Part shown: positions 25,001-33,602 of the stretch, one piece after another
Layout: every line of letters begins with the position of its first letter
Numbering within the stretch: the first letter of the stretch is position 1
NCBI RefSeq assembly: GCF_011038655.2
Contig: NZ_CP064954.1
Location: 1,798,001 to 1,862,000 of the forward strand
Direction of reading: 5' to 3'
Origin: Corynebacterium lizhenjunii
GTDB taxonomy: Bacteria; Actinomycetota; Actinomycetes; Mycobacteriales; Mycobacteriaceae
DNA length: 64,000 bases
Program-made: the position numbers and the translations under genes
Notes under the pieces: model-generated
Seen by the model: only the letters and a program-made list of their open reading frames with translations
What the model was told of the DNA's origin: nothing
The model's database searches: none

Positions 25001-26901
25001 CGGGTAACATCGCCGCGGAAGGCGCGATCATTGAGCTCCCGGCGCGCCTGCTCCAGGGCTACTAGGTCGGCGAAGACAGCGTTGTAGATGGCAGGGTCAT
25101 CGGCAGGGCGCATACGCCCCAGCTGGGCCTTGAGGTGGGCAATCTGGTCGCCCACCCGGGTTTCTTGGAGGCGGGAGAGCACCGAGTCTGCATAGGCCTC
25201 CACGGAGATGTCCACCGGCAAGATGGCCTCCACGGTGAGTTCTGCAACGAAACTGCGGGCGTTTAGATCCGGAAGGTGGTCGCTGACTTGGGCCACCCAC
25301 TCGGCGGGGCTAAGCTCCTGGGCGCGGGTCGTGCCGCCGGCGGCGGTGATGGCCTCCCGGACGGTGCGGTAGGCCGGATTGGTGTAGGCATCGGCAGTAA
25401 TGCCATCGAAGTAGGCCCCAGCCTCCTGGGGGTATTGCAGCGCCAGTTTGAGAGCCTCACGCTGGGGCCACAAGACGGGGTTCTTGGCGTCCGGGATGTG
25501 AAAGAAGGCGGCGTCTTGGCGCACGGGGGCCATGTCTTCAAAGCGGCGCAAGCCTCGCTGCTGTTTCTTGGGGGCCCGGGCGGCGTTATCGACTTGGTGG
25601 AGAACCTCCATGGGGTCGGGCCAGCCCACCCAGTCCGCCAGGCGGCGGGCATACTCGTCCCGCAGGGGCTTGTCGCGAATATCAGCCACCACGGGCACTG
25701 CCCGGCGCAGTGCCTGCAGGCGGCCTTCTGCGGTATCGGTGCGGTAGCTGCCGATGATGGTCTGGATAACAAACTCGAACATCGGGATGCGGTCGGCAAC
25801 CAGGTCGCGCACGGCGGCATCGCCCCGCTTGAGCCGCAAGTCGCACGGGTCCATGCCGTCTGGGGCTACGGCCACAAAGGATTGCCCGCTGAACTTTTGT
25901 TCCCCGGCAAAGGCGCGCATAGCGGCCTTCTGGCCGGCCTCGTCGCCGTCAAAGGTATAGATCAGCTCGCCGTTAAAGTAGGAATCATCCAACATCAGGC
26001 GGCGAATGACCTGCAGGTGTTCCTCGCCGAAGGCGGTGCCGCAGGAGGCCACCGCAGTGCGCACCCCCGCGGCGTACATGGCCATCACGTCGGTGTAGCC
26101 CTCCACCACCACGGCCTGGTGCTGTTGGGCAATGTTCTTCTTTGCCAGGTCCAGGCCGAAGAGCACCTTTTGCTTCTTATAGAGCATGGTCTCCCGGGTG
26201 TTCATGTACTTACCCATGGTGTCATCCTCAAAAAGCTTGCGTGCCCCAAAGCCAATGACGTTGCCGCTTAAGTCCTTAATGGGCCACAGCAGGCGACGGT
26301 GGAACATGTCTATGGGCCCACGCTTGCCCATCTTGGCCAGCCCGGCGGCTTCTAGCTCTTCATAGTCAAAGCCCATGCGCAGCAGGTGCTTGGTCAGTGT
26401 GTCCCAGCCTTCCGGGGCATAGCCGCAGCCAAACTCATAGATGAGCTCCTGGCTAAAGCCGCGCTCAAGCAAGAAGTCCCGGGCGGGCTGGGCCTGCGGG
26501 GTTTCTAGCTGGCCGCGGTAGAACTCATGGGCGGCTTTGTTGGCCTGGATCAGGCGCTGGCGCAGGCCTGGCTTATCGTCGCGCGCCCCGGAGCCCTGGT
26601 AGTTAATCTGGTAGCCAATCTTTTGGGCCACGGCCTCGACTGCCTCCGGGAAGGACAGCTGTTCCATTTCCATGAGGAAGTTGAAGACATCGCCGCCCTT
26701 GCCGGTAGAAAAGCAGTGATAATAGCCACGTTGCGGGCGCACGTGGAACGAGGGCGTCTTCTCATCCTTGAAAGGACTCAAGCCCTTCATAGAGTCATAG
26801 CCTGCGGGTTTCAGGGAGACGTACTCGCCCACAATTTCTTCAATGGGCGCGCGTTCGCGGATCGCTTGGATGTCGCTATCCGGGATTCTGCCTCGAGCCA
26901 T
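24997..26901 (-). CDS. dnaG: DNA primase
   Basis: A 634-aa DnaG that lays RNA primers for DNA replication. The N-terminal domain aligns with the CHC2 zinc module, but the expected ligands are S42, K45, C63 and T66, so only one cysteine remains. The RNA polymerase (TOPRIM) core has VVVEGYTDVMAMYAAGV and IYTFDGDEAGQKAA, with the catalytic Glu and Asp-x-Asp. The C-terminal ~180 residues are the helicase-binding part. ATG 26901 was chosen because MARGRIPDSDIQAIRERA is the normal start; the frame is open ~350 bp further but that part is antisense to the RNase gene. Confidence 0.93.
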   Translation of the reverse strand: MARGRIPDSDIQAIRERAPIEEIVGEYVSLKPAGYDSMKGLSPFKDEKTPSFHVRPQRGYYHCFSTGKGGDVFNFLMEMEQLSFPEAVEAVAQKIGYQINYQGSGARDDKPGLRQRLIQANKAAHEFYRGQLETPQAQPARDFLLERGFSQELIYEFGCGYAPEGWDTLTKHLLRMGFDYEELEAAGLAKMGKRGPIDMFHRRLLWPIKDLSGNVIGFGARKLFEDDTMGKYMNTRETMLYKKQKVLFGLDLAKKNIAQQHQAVVVEGYTDVMAMYAAGVRTAVASCGTAFGEEHLQVIRRLMLDDSYFNGELIYTFDGDEAGQKAAMRAFAGEQKFSGQSFVAVAPDGMDPCDLRLKRGDAAVRDLVADRIPMFEFVIQTIIGSYRTDTAEGRLQALRRAVPVVADIRDKPLRDEYARRLADWVGWPDPMEVLHQVDNAARAPKKQQRGLRRFEDMAPVRQDAAFFHIPDAKNPVLWPQREALKLALQYPQEAGAYFDGITADAYTNPAYRTVREAITAAGGTTRAQELSPAEWVAQVSDHLPDLNARSFVAELTVEAILPVDISVEAYADSVLSRLQETRVGDQIAHLKAQLGRMRPADDPAIYNAVFADLVALEQARRELNDRAFRGDVTR

Positions 26902-26959
26902 AGCAGCTACCCTACCCGGCGCGCCCGGCACGATTTCGCAACGGGGGTACCCGTTTGCC

Positions 26960-27460
26960 ATGATGTGGGCTATGCCCAAAGCGCCCCGCCACTTCCCTAC
27001 CCTAAAACCCGCCGTCGGCTCAGCACTCGTTGCAGGCTTGCTGCTGGCTGTGCCTTTAGGTGGTTGCGAGTTTGCCGATGCCCCCACTGCCTCCACTGCC
27101 CCCAGCGCCACCCCGGCCAGCGGTTCCTTTGAGGGGGCATCGGCAAGCTCTGGGGCGGTGCCACCTTGCGAGGAGCTGCCGCCGGAGGTAGAGGACACGG
27201 TGGCCGACATCCTGGCCGGAGGGCCGTTTGCGTACCCGGACAATGACAATGCACGCTTTGGAAACTATGAGGGCGTGCTGCCGGAACAAGCACGCAACTA
27301 CTACCGGGAATACACGGTGGACACCCCGGGGCTGCGCCACCGGGGTGCGCGGCGGATAGTCACCGGCGGGCCGGCACCCACCGCTCCGCAAGTGTGGTAT
27401 TACACCGCAGACCACTACCACAGCTTTTGCCAGATTCCGAGCCACGTTACGGAGCGATAA
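26960..27460 (+). CDS. Exported barnase-like ribonuclease (probable lipoprotein)
   Basis: A 166-aa secreted RNase of the barnase/N1-T1 family. A basic N terminus and hydrophobic stretch (SALVAGLLLAVPLGGC) end in a lipobox-like LGGC, so it may be lipid-anchored outside. A low-complexity Ala/Ser/Pro/Thr linker follows. The catalytic domain holds NNYEGVLP-like FGNYEGVLPEQA, the general base Glu in YREYTVDTPG, Arg in RRIVTGG and His in DHYHSF. It begins at ATG 26960 (26963 and 26972 are alternatives). A barstar gene follows 2 nt later. Probably a toxin or nutrient-scavenging enzyme kept harmless inside the cell. Confidence 0.8.
   Translation: MMWAMPKAPRHFPTLKPAVGSALVAGLLLAVPLGGCEFADAPTASTAPSATPASGSFEGASASSGAVPPCEELPPEVEDTVADILAGGPFAYPDNDNARFGNYEGVLPEQARNYYREYTVDTPGLRHRGARRIVTGGPAPTAPQVWYYTADHYHSFCQIPSHVTER
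27073..27145. repeat. Closest pair of the dispersed TGCCGATGCC word
   Basis: Two exact copies lie in opposite orientation at 27073-27082 and 27136-27145, both extended to TGCCGATGCCCCC. They encode different peptides in the same gene (Ala-Asp-Ala and Ala-Ser-Ala). Other exact copies, plus strand: 2108, 3415, 9389, 11788, 30760, 41335, 44378, 51821, 55829, 61286. Minus strand: 39, 1002, 1629, 3145, 25387, 42151, 62331 (leftmost base given). See findings. Confidence 0.75.
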
Positions 27461-27462
27461 CT

Positions 27463-27699
27463 ATGACGCGAGTACTGATTACAGAACCCGTGCGCACCCG
27501 CCAGGACCTGTACCGGGCACTTGGCGCTGTGCACTGTTGCGGGGAGTGTGTGGCGCCGAGCAATTTGGATGGCTTGGCTGATTTCTTGCGGGAGCACCGC
27601 ATCCGCACCATCATTGCTGCGGACCTGGCCATGGAGCTGGCAGACTATGCGACGCTCAAGCGCGTGCTCGACGATGTCGGGGTGGCGTTGCTGCGCTAG
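27463..27699 (+). CDS. Barstar-like ribonuclease inhibitor
   Basis: A 78-aa cytoplasmic inhibitor. It shows the barstar pattern of an N-terminal strand (RVLITEPVRTRQDLYRAL), a central CxxC-like GAVHCCGECVAPSNLDGLADFL helix-loop with the Asn-Leu-Asp-Gly-Leu stretch, and a C-terminal strand VGVALLR. The position 2 nt after the RNase stop gives the standard immunity pair. ATG 27463 follows a weak GGAG site. It overlaps the end of dgt by 4 bp, convergent. Confidence 0.8.
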   Translation: MTRVLITEPVRTRQDLYRALGAVHCCGECVAPSNLDGLADFLREHRIRTIIAADLAMELADYATLKRVLDDVGVALLR

Positions 27700-28982
27700 T
27701 CCAGGAAGCCGGAGAGCCCGGCGGTTTTGCGGGCCAGGCGCTCTAGGCGCGACTCCGTCATGGACGCGATTTGGTCTATGATGACGCGGTCGCGTTCCAG
27801 GTCGGTGTCTGCTTGGAGCCACCAGCCGTGGAACATGGCGTCCAGGGTTCCCGGCGCGCCGGCGCTGAGGTAGTCGTAGACGCGGAAGATGCGCTCGCGC
27901 TGGCGGTCCTGGCGGGCGAGGTGGGCGGGCTCATCCATGACGTAGAGCACGGCGATGGTTTTCAGTAGCTTGACCTCCGCGCGGGCGAGCTCCGGCACGG
28001 CCAGCTCGCCGTGTACGCGGCCCAGGGTGCCAGTGGCAAAGAGTCCCGCATTGGCGGCGCGCGTTGCGGCGACTGTGGCGCCTACGTAGCGCCCCACCAG
28101 CTCCGAGGTCATGCGCTTGAGCGTGGTATAGGAGCGCAGGGAGTAATCGAAGGTGCCGATGGCGTTGATAATGTCTAGGCGGCGCAGGCTATCGGCGGCC
28201 TCTAGCAGCTCGTTGGCATCCCCGCCGAAGGCCTTGGCTCCCTTGTTAGCCAGGGTGGCCAGCTCCACCAAATCCCAGAGCACGCCCAGGGAAATACGCT
28301 GGGAGATGATGCCATCTTCAACATCGTGGACCGAATAAGCGATATCGTCCGCCCAGTCCATCACTTGGGCTTCTAGGGGTGGGCGGTTATCTGTGTGCCC
28401 CTGGCGCAGCCACTGCAGCACGGCGGCGTCTTCCGCATAGGCGCCGTACTTACGGTTGGTGCTGCCATCTGGGTTGGTGGGCAGCACAGGGTACTTACAA
28501 GCGGCATCGAGGCTGGCGCGGGTGAGGTTGAGCCCATAGGAGCGCAGCTGGCCACCGTCTTCGCGCACCACCTTCGGCTCAAGGCGGGTGAGGATACGCA
28601 GGGTCTGCGCATTGCCCTCGAAGCCGCCCAGGCTGACCTCATTGAGCGCGGTTTCCCCATTGTGCCCATAGGGCGGGTGCCCGATGTCATGGGTCAGCCC
28701 CGCCATATCGCATAGGTCCGGGTCCAGGCCTACCCCACTGCCGATACCACGGGCAATCTGGCCCACCTCCAGCGAATGAGTCAGCCGGGTGCGCGGGGTA
28801 TCACCATCGCGCGGGCCCACCACCTGTGTCTTATCCGCCAGCCTGCGCAGGGCTGCGGAGTGCAGCACGCGGGCGCGGTCCCGGGCGAAGACCGCGCGGC
28901 CATCGGCAGACTCGCTCAGCTGTGAGCCTTTAGGGGTCTCTTCTGCAAGGCGCTGCATGTCGTGGCGGGAATACTGGTACAT
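27696..28982 (-). CDS. dgt: dGTP triphosphohydrolase-like HD-domain protein
   Basis: The protein removes triphosphate from dNTPs, helping to balance the nucleotide pool. HD-domain metal residues are in RLTHSLEVGQIARG and GLTHDIGHPPYGHNGE; downstream is VMDWADDIAYSVHDVEDG. Length from ATG 28982 is 428 aa, right for the actinobacterial Dgt family. The gene commonly lies beside dnaG in corynebacteria; here the RNase/barstar pair is inserted between them. The start codon is inside a 15-bp palindrome. ATG 28958 is another possible start. Confidence 0.9.
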   Translation of the reverse strand: MYQYSRHDMQRLAEETPKGSQLSESADGRAVFARDRARVLHSAALRRLADKTQVVGPRDGDTPRTRLTHSLEVGQIARGIGSGVGLDPDLCDMAGLTHDIGHPPYGHNGETALNEVSLGGFEGNAQTLRILTRLEPKVVREDGGQLRSYGLNLTRASLDAACKYPVLPTNPDGSTNRKYGAYAEDAAVLQWLRQGHTDNRPPLEAQVMDWADDIAYSVHDVEDGIISQRISLGVLWDLVELATLANKGAKAFGGDANELLEAADSLRRLDIINAIGTFDYSLRSYTTLKRMTSELVGRYVGATVAATRAANAGLFATGTLGRVHGELAVPELARAEVKLLKTIAVLYVMDEPAHLARQDRQRERIFRVYDYLSAGAPGTLDAMFHGWWLQADTDLERDRVIIDQIASMTESRLERLARKTAGLSGFLD

Positions 28983-28995
28983 GCTGGACCAGCAT
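28981..28995. promoter_or_regulatory. 15-bp palindrome over the dgt start
   Basis: ATGCTGGACCAGCAT is a perfect inverted repeat around a central base. It covers the dgt start codon and lies in the short divergent gap to the TPM-domain gene, so it could be a shared operator or a translational hairpin for dgt. No regulator can be named. Confidence 0.4.
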
Positions 28996-29026
28996 ACGGG
29001 CAACCCCGGCGAGTATGGTGGTGGGC

Positions 29027-31060
29027 ATGAGTTTTCCCCAGACTTCTTTGCGGCAGACTACTTCCCGGCTGGGCGTGGCGGCGGGTATTGCGGGCGCGTG
29101 CATTTTTGGCGCAGCCCTGGCGGGGTCGCCGCTGGGTGCCCCACCGGCGGCTCTAGCCCAGCCCGCCCCAGCATCTATTACGGCAAAGGTCACGGATACC
29201 ACTGGCACGTTGGATGAGTCCACCAAGGCCGCAGTCGAAGAACAGATTGCCACCCTGCAGCGCGAGCGCCAGCTGCTGCTCTACATCATCTACGACGGCG
29301 AGGTGGGCACGAATACGGAAAGCTACGCCAATTCTGTGGTGGAATCCCGGGGCGGCAATACCGCCGCGGTGGTCATCGACCCCGTCAACCGGCAGCTGGG
29401 GGTCTGGGCCGGGCGGGAGTGGCCCAGTGGGGCTACCGATGCCCTCTATGAGGCCGCCTACGGGCAGTTGGTTGGTGATGACTTCCCCGGTGCCGCCAGC
29501 GCCGTGGCCGCTACCGCCCTGAATTTGGGCGCCGGGGGTCCCGCTGGGGCTTCTGGGGGCGACGGCGACGACGCCGGGGCACTCTGGCTGGGTGCTGCGG
29601 GCTTAGCCGCCGTGGGTGCCGGCGGCGGATTGTGGGCGGCATCCACACGCCGCCGCAAGAAGGACACCGCCGCCACGCTGGAGCAGGCCCGGGGCATTGA
29701 TCCGAAGGACACCAGCTCCCTGCAGGCGCTGCCGCTGGACATCCTCGAGGACTTAGCGCAAGAAGAGCTGGTGTCTACCGATGAGTCCATCCGCCGCGGC
29801 AAGCAGGAACTAGACTTAGCGGTCGCGGAGTTTGGCCCGGAGCGTGCCCGCCCATTTACCGCCGCCATGAACCACTCCACCCGGACGCTGCAGCATGCCT
29901 TTGCCCAGAAGCAACAGATTGACTCTGCGGGCCAGTCGATGGCCGCCCAACAGCGCCGGGGCCTGCTGGTAGATATTGTCTCCAAGTGCGGCCAAGCAGA
30001 TGATGCCCTCGATGCCCAAGCCGCCGAATTTGCGCAGATGCGCGATCTGCTGCTCAATGCCGGAACCAAGCTGGACCAGCTGACCCAGCAGCTGGTGGAC
30101 GCCCGCGCGCGGGTGCCCCAAGCGCGCGCCACCCTAGAGGCGCTGCGGACAGACTTTGCCGCTGACATGCTCTCTTCCATCACCGACAATGTGGACATGG
30201 CCCAGGTCTCCCTGGAGGAAGCCGACAAGACTCTAAGCCGCGGCCGGGAGTTGGCGGGGTTGCCCGCCGGGCAACAAGGCGGCGTGGTGGCCGCTATTCG
30301 CGACTCCGAGCACGCCCTCCATATTGCAGACCGCCTGTTGGCGGCCATCGAGAATGCCCGCACCGCTATTGCCGCAGCCCAGGAGAACCTGCCTGGGCTT
30401 ATCACAGAAGTCGAAGGGGAATTGGCGGAGGCCGCCGAGCTGACCGCGCGCGGACAAGCCCAGGGCACGAAGGCGAACTGGCAGACCTTAGAAGACGTCT
30501 GCGCTCGCGCCCGCCAGGCGGTGGCCGCCGCACAATCCGGGGCGCAGACGGATCCGCTGCGCCACTACACGGCCTTGACGGGAATTGATGGGGAGCTCGA
30601 CACCATTTTGGACGAGGTACGCGAAAACACCGCCACCCACGCGCGGCAGCTACAGTTGCTGGCCCAGCAGCTTGATGTCGCCGCCTCCGGCATCCAAGCC
30701 GCTGAGGACTTGATTTCTGCCCGCGGCCGGGTGATCAAGGCCGACGCCCGCACCGCGCTTGCCGATGCCAAACGCCTCCACGCCCAGGCCCTCAACACCC
30801 GCGACCACGACACACGTGCTGCCCTGGAACTAGCCCGCCAGGCCGCGGCGGCAGCCGACGAGGCCCGCCGCCGCGCGGACAAAGATATCAACTCCTACCA
30901 GCGGCGCCAGCAAAGCAGCAGCGCCGGGGACATCCTCACCGGCATGGTCATTGGCCAAATGCTGGGCGGGGGCTCCAGTCACCGTGGCGGCTACGGGGGC
31001 GGCTTTGGCGGGGGCTTCAGCGGCGGCGCTGGCGGCTCCGGACGCTCCGGGGCCTTCTAG
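29027..31060 (+). CDS. TPM-domain protein with signal peptide, coiled coils and Gly-rich tail
   Basis: An N-terminal signal peptide (GVAAGIAGACIFGAALAGSPL...ALAQPA) leads to a TPM phosphatase-like domain at about 50-165 (VTDTTGTLDESTKAAVEEQI, NTAAVVIDPVNRQLGVWAG). A TM helix lies near residue 195 (LWLGAAGLAAVGAGGGLW), so the rest, ~430 residues of predicted coiled coil, is in the cytoplasm. The protein ends with a Gly/Ser/Arg-rich tail (GGYGGGFGGGFSGG). Such proteins are typical of mycolic-acid actinobacteria. A role in cell envelope upkeep is possible. ATG 29027 was chosen; 29015 is open too. Confidence 0.8.
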   Translation: MSFPQTSLRQTTSRLGVAAGIAGACIFGAALAGSPLGAPPAALAQPAPASITAKVTDTTGTLDESTKAAVEEQIATLQRERQLLLYIIYDGEVGTNTESYANSVVESRGGNTAAVVIDPVNRQLGVWAGREWPSGATDALYEAAYGQLVGDDFPGAASAVAATALNLGAGGPAGASGGDGDDAGALWLGAAGLAAVGAGGGLWAASTRRRKKDTAATLEQARGIDPKDTSSLQALPLDILEDLAQEELVSTDESIRRGKQELDLAVAEFGPERARPFTAAMNHSTRTLQHAFAQKQQIDSAGQSMAAQQRRGLLVDIVSKCGQADDALDAQAAEFAQMRDLLLNAGTKLDQLTQQLVDARARVPQARATLEALRTDFAADMLSSITDNVDMAQVSLEEADKTLSRGRELAGLPAGQQGGVVAAIRDSEHALHIADRLLAAIENARTAIAAAQENLPGLITEVEGELAEAAELTARGQAQGTKANWQTLEDVCARARQAVAAAQSGAQTDPLRHYTALTGIDGELDTILDEVRENTATHARQLQLLAQQLDVAASGIQAAEDLISARGRVIKADARTALADAKRLHAQALNTRDHDTRAALELARQAAAAADEARRRADKDINSYQRRQQSSSAGDILTGMVIGQMLGGGSSHRGGYGGGFGGGFSGGAGGSGRSGAF

Positions 31061-31072
31061 CCCCAACTCGGG

Positions 31073-31501
31073 CTACATGCGCTGGATGCGCTGCGGGTTA
31101 TCCACCTGCCAGGCGCACCAGCTCAAAAACACCAGGTCCAGCGTCAGCGGGCCTGTGCCGGAAAGCTCTAGGCCCGCCCCGCGCGGACGGGTGCGGGCTA
31201 GCTCGGTGCCGTGGGCATCAAGAATCACCCGCTCCCGCCCGAAACGGCGGGTGCGCGGCAGCCGGTAGGCGCGCAGGCCGCACTGCGCGTGCAGGTGATG
31301 CACGCTAAACCCCGCCTGGCGCAGGGTAAAGACCTCCCCTAGGGAGGTGGTACCGCGGATGGTCAAGGAGCCCTCATCCGTATCCCGCTCCACCAATACG
31401 TGGCCACCGCCAAAGTGCAGCACCTGCTCGTGATACTGCGCCACCTGGCGCCCGGCGGAATCGCACAACCACTGGCCCTCCCACATCCACGCAGCGGACA
31501 T
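31073..31501 (-). CDS. Unknown 142-aa protein, second of a related pair after glyS
   Basis: A soluble, mostly beta-strand-like protein. It shares the pattern W-L-x-D-x-A-G-R-x-V-A-Q-Y with the 171-aa protein just upstream (W-I-V-E-D-A-A-G-K-K-V-A-Q-F), which suggests a common fold, perhaps like LURP-one-related proteins. It starts 3 nt after the neighbour's stop, so they form an operon, likely with glyS. Function unknown. Confidence 0.6.
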   Translation of the reverse strand: MSAAWMWEGQWLCDSAGRQVAQYHEQVLHFGGGHVLVERDTDEGSLTIRGTTSLGEVFTLRQAGFSVHHLHAQCGLRAYRLPRTRRFGRERVILDAHGTELARTRPRGAGLELSGTGPLTLDLVFLSWCAWQVDNPQRIQRM

Positions 31502-31504
31502 GGG

Positions 31505-32020
31505 CTAACCCACGAAGATTGCTACCAGCGCCACCAGGCTGGCTAGCACCAGGGTCAGGATGGACGCCGAGGACGCAGCGCGCGTGCGCCCATCCATAAT
31601 AAGCCGCGCAAACCAGCTCAGGCCGGCGGCTTCTTCCACGCTCAAACCGACTTCGGTTGCCTGGCCCTCAAATTCCACGATGGCCTGGCGCACTCCCCGG
31701 TTCTTAGTGGTAAACTGCGCCACCTTTTTGCCTGCGGCGTCCTCCACAATCCAGTTGCCGGACTCCTCTAGCACAAAGGCAAAGTCGCGCCCATCTAGCG
31801 AAGCCTGCAGCCGCTTGGAACGGCCGGGGTTGCCGGTGAGGGTGAAACGGCGGGAATCGGCAAGCTGTGCCTGCGCCCCCTGGGCACTGACCTCGAGGTC
31901 CCAGGCCTGCTCGCCCACCACGGCCTGTGCGGCGCCAAAAGTCCCCAAGACCTGGGGGCCGGCCTCATGCAGCAGCACCGGCTCTTCCCGGTTGCTGCGA
32001 TCCCAGCTGGTGTAGTGCAT
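31505..32020 (-). CDS. Unknown 171-aa tail-anchored protein downstream of glyS
   Basis: The first ~145 residues are a soluble beta-rich domain (FTLTGNPGRSKRLQASLDGRDFAFVLEESGNWIVEDAAGKK). The last ~22 are one hydrophobic helix (ASILTLVLASLVALVAIFVG), so the protein is probably tail-anchored with its domain in the cytoplasm. ATG 32020 follows the glyS stop by 2 nt. It shares a motif with the 142-aa gene downstream. Function unknown. Confidence 0.65.
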   Translation of the reverse strand: MHYTSWDRSNREEPVLLHEAGPQVLGTFGAAQAVVGEQAWDLEVSAQGAQAQLADSRRFTLTGNPGRSKRLQASLDGRDFAFVLEESGNWIVEDAAGKKVAQFTTKNRGVRQAIVEFEGQATEVGLSVEEAAGLSWFARLIMDGRTRAASSASILTLVLASLVALVAIFVG

Positions 32021-32022
32021 GA

Positions 32023-33402
32023 TTAGCAGCCAATCAGCCGGGCAGCCAAGTAGGACTCCAGCTCAGCGATTTTGACGCGCTCCTGCTGCATGGAGTCACG
32101 CTCACGCACAGTCACCGAGTCGTCTTCCAAGGAGTCAAAGTCATAGGTGATGCAGAATGGGGTACCAATTTCATCCTGGCGGCGGTAGCGGCGGCCAATC
32201 GCACCAGAGACGTCGAAGTCCACGTTCCAGTGGGCGCGCAGCTTAGCTGCCAGTTCACGGGCCGGGGTAGACAGCTCCTCCTTCTTAGACAGCGGCAAAA
32301 CCGCCACCTTCACCGGCGCCAGACGGCGGTCCAGGCGCAACACCACGCGCTTATCCGTCCCGCCCTTGGCGTTAGGGACCTCCTCTTCGTCATAGGCGTC
32401 CACCAGGAAAGCCATCATAGAACGGCCCAACCCAGCGGCTGGCTCGATGACGTACGGGATCCAGCGGGACTCCGTGGTCTGGTCGAAGTAGGACAGGTCC
32501 TCGCCCGAGCCCTCCGCGTGCACTCGCAAATCGTAATCCGTACGGTTGGCCACGCCCTCAAGCTCCCCCCACTTGGAGCCAGTAAAGCCGAAAGCGTACT
32601 CCACGTCCACAGTGCGCTTAGAGTAGTGCGAGAGCTTTTCTTGCGGGTGCTCATACAGGCGCAGGTTTTCTTCCTTGATGCCAAGGTCCACATACCAGTT
32701 GTAGCGGTCTTCGATCCAGTACTGGTGCCACTGCTCGTCCGTGCCGGGCTCGACGAAGAACTCCATCTCCATCTGCTCGAACTCGCGGGTACGGAAAATG
32801 AAATTACCCGGGGTGATCTCATTGCGGAAGGACTTACCAATGTTGGCAATGCCAAACGGTGGCTTCATACGCGCCGAGGTCATCACATTCTTGAAGTTGA
32901 CAAAGATGCCCTGGGCGGTCTCCGGGCGCAGGTAGTGCAGGCCTTCTTCATCATCCACCGGGCCCAGGAAGGTCTTCAGCAGACCGGAGAAAGCCTTAGG
33001 CTCCGTCCAGTTACCCGGCTGGCCGGTTTCCGGGTCATTGATGTCCGCCAGGCCATTTGCCGGCGGGTGGCCGTGCTTTTCCTCGTAGGCCTCCAGCAGG
33101 TGGTCTGCGCGGTAGCGCTTGTGAGTGTAGAGCGACTCCACCAGCGGATCCGTAAAGACTTCCACGTGCCCGGAGGACACCCACACCTGGCGCGGCTGGA
33201 TCACGGACGTATCCACACCCACTACATCCTCGCGGGATTGCACCATGTGACGCCACCACTGGCGCTTGATGTTTTCCTTCAGCTCCACGCCCAGCGGACC
33301 GTAATCCCAGGCCGAGCGTGAACCTCCGTAAATCTCCCCGGCCTGGTAAACCAGGCCACGACGCTTACACAAGCTAACGACGGTATCAATTTTGTTTGCC
33401 AT
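32023..33402 (-). CDS. glyS: Glycyl-tRNA synthetase (dimeric, class II)
   Basis: This 459-aa enzyme charges tRNA-Gly. It is the single-chain alpha2 type: [25 protein letters not shown] at the N terminus, the class II motif 2 region [25 protein letters not shown], motif 3 in [18 protein letters not shown], and a C-terminal anticodon-binding domain ([12 protein letters not shown]). ATG 33402 has only a weak ribosome site. The 200-bp gap upstream, shared with arsR, shows the arsR -10 box but no recognisable T-box. Confidence 0.95.
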   Translation of the reverse strand: MANKIDTVVSLCKRRGLVYQAGEIYGGSRSAWDYGPLGVELKENIKRQWWRHMVQSREDVVGVDTSVIQPRQVWVSSGHVEVFTDPLVESLYTHKRYRADHLLEAYEEKHGHPPANGLADINDPETGQPGNWTEPKAFSGLLKTFLGPVDDEEGLHYLRPETAQGIFVNFKNVMTSARMKPPFGIANIGKSFRNEITPGNFIFRTREFEQMEMEFFVEPGTDEQWHQYWIEDRYNWYVDLGIKEENLRLYEHPQEKLSHYSKRTVDVEYAFGFTGSKWGELEGVANRTDYDLRVHAEGSGEDLSYFDQTTESRWIPYVIEPAAGLGRSMMAFLVDAYDEEEVPNAKGGTDKRVVLRLDRRLAPVKVAVLPLSKKEELSTPARELAAKLRAHWNVDFDVSGAIGRRYRRQDEIGTPFCITYDFDSLEDDSVTVRERDSMQQERVKIAELESYLAARLIGC

Positions 33403-33552
33403 GGGCAGTTCGGACTCCTCTGGTAGGGGACAGTCTGTGAAAAATGGACAGGCTACAGTCTAGCCTGCACGGCACACCAGCGGAGGCACCCGGCCTATTG
33501 GTTTGGCCAAGCCCCCTGCATCTGGGATATGACGCATTAAATGGTCTATTGC

Positions 33553-33558
33553 TATACT
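33553..33558 (+). promoter_or_regulatory. -10 box of arsR
   Basis: TATACT lies 45 bp before GTG 33603. About 18 bp upstream is ATGACG, a weak -35. The A/T-rich stretch ATTAAATGGTCTATT between them is a candidate site for the ArsR protein itself. Confidence 0.4.
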
Positions 33559-33602
33559 TGCTTCGATAAATTGCCGTACTAGGAGTTATCAGGAGCTTTC
33601 CC

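Noticed and set aside
25276..26271. Long open frame on the plus strand opposite dnaG (331 codons)
   Set aside because: Mirror of high-GC codon use in dnaG; composition unlike a protein, no ribosome site, and dnaG is certain.
26902..27249. Upstream extension of the dnaG frame
   Set aside because: Antisense to the RNase gene, whose signal peptide and domain are clear; DnaG homology begins at ATG 26901.
32230..33321. Long open frame on the plus strand opposite glyS (363 codons)
   Set aside because: Same codon-bias shadow; very rich in His, Arg and Leu, with no recognisable motif.
33403..33602. T-box leader of glyS
   Set aside because: No T-box core or terminator hairpin could be recognised on the minus strand.
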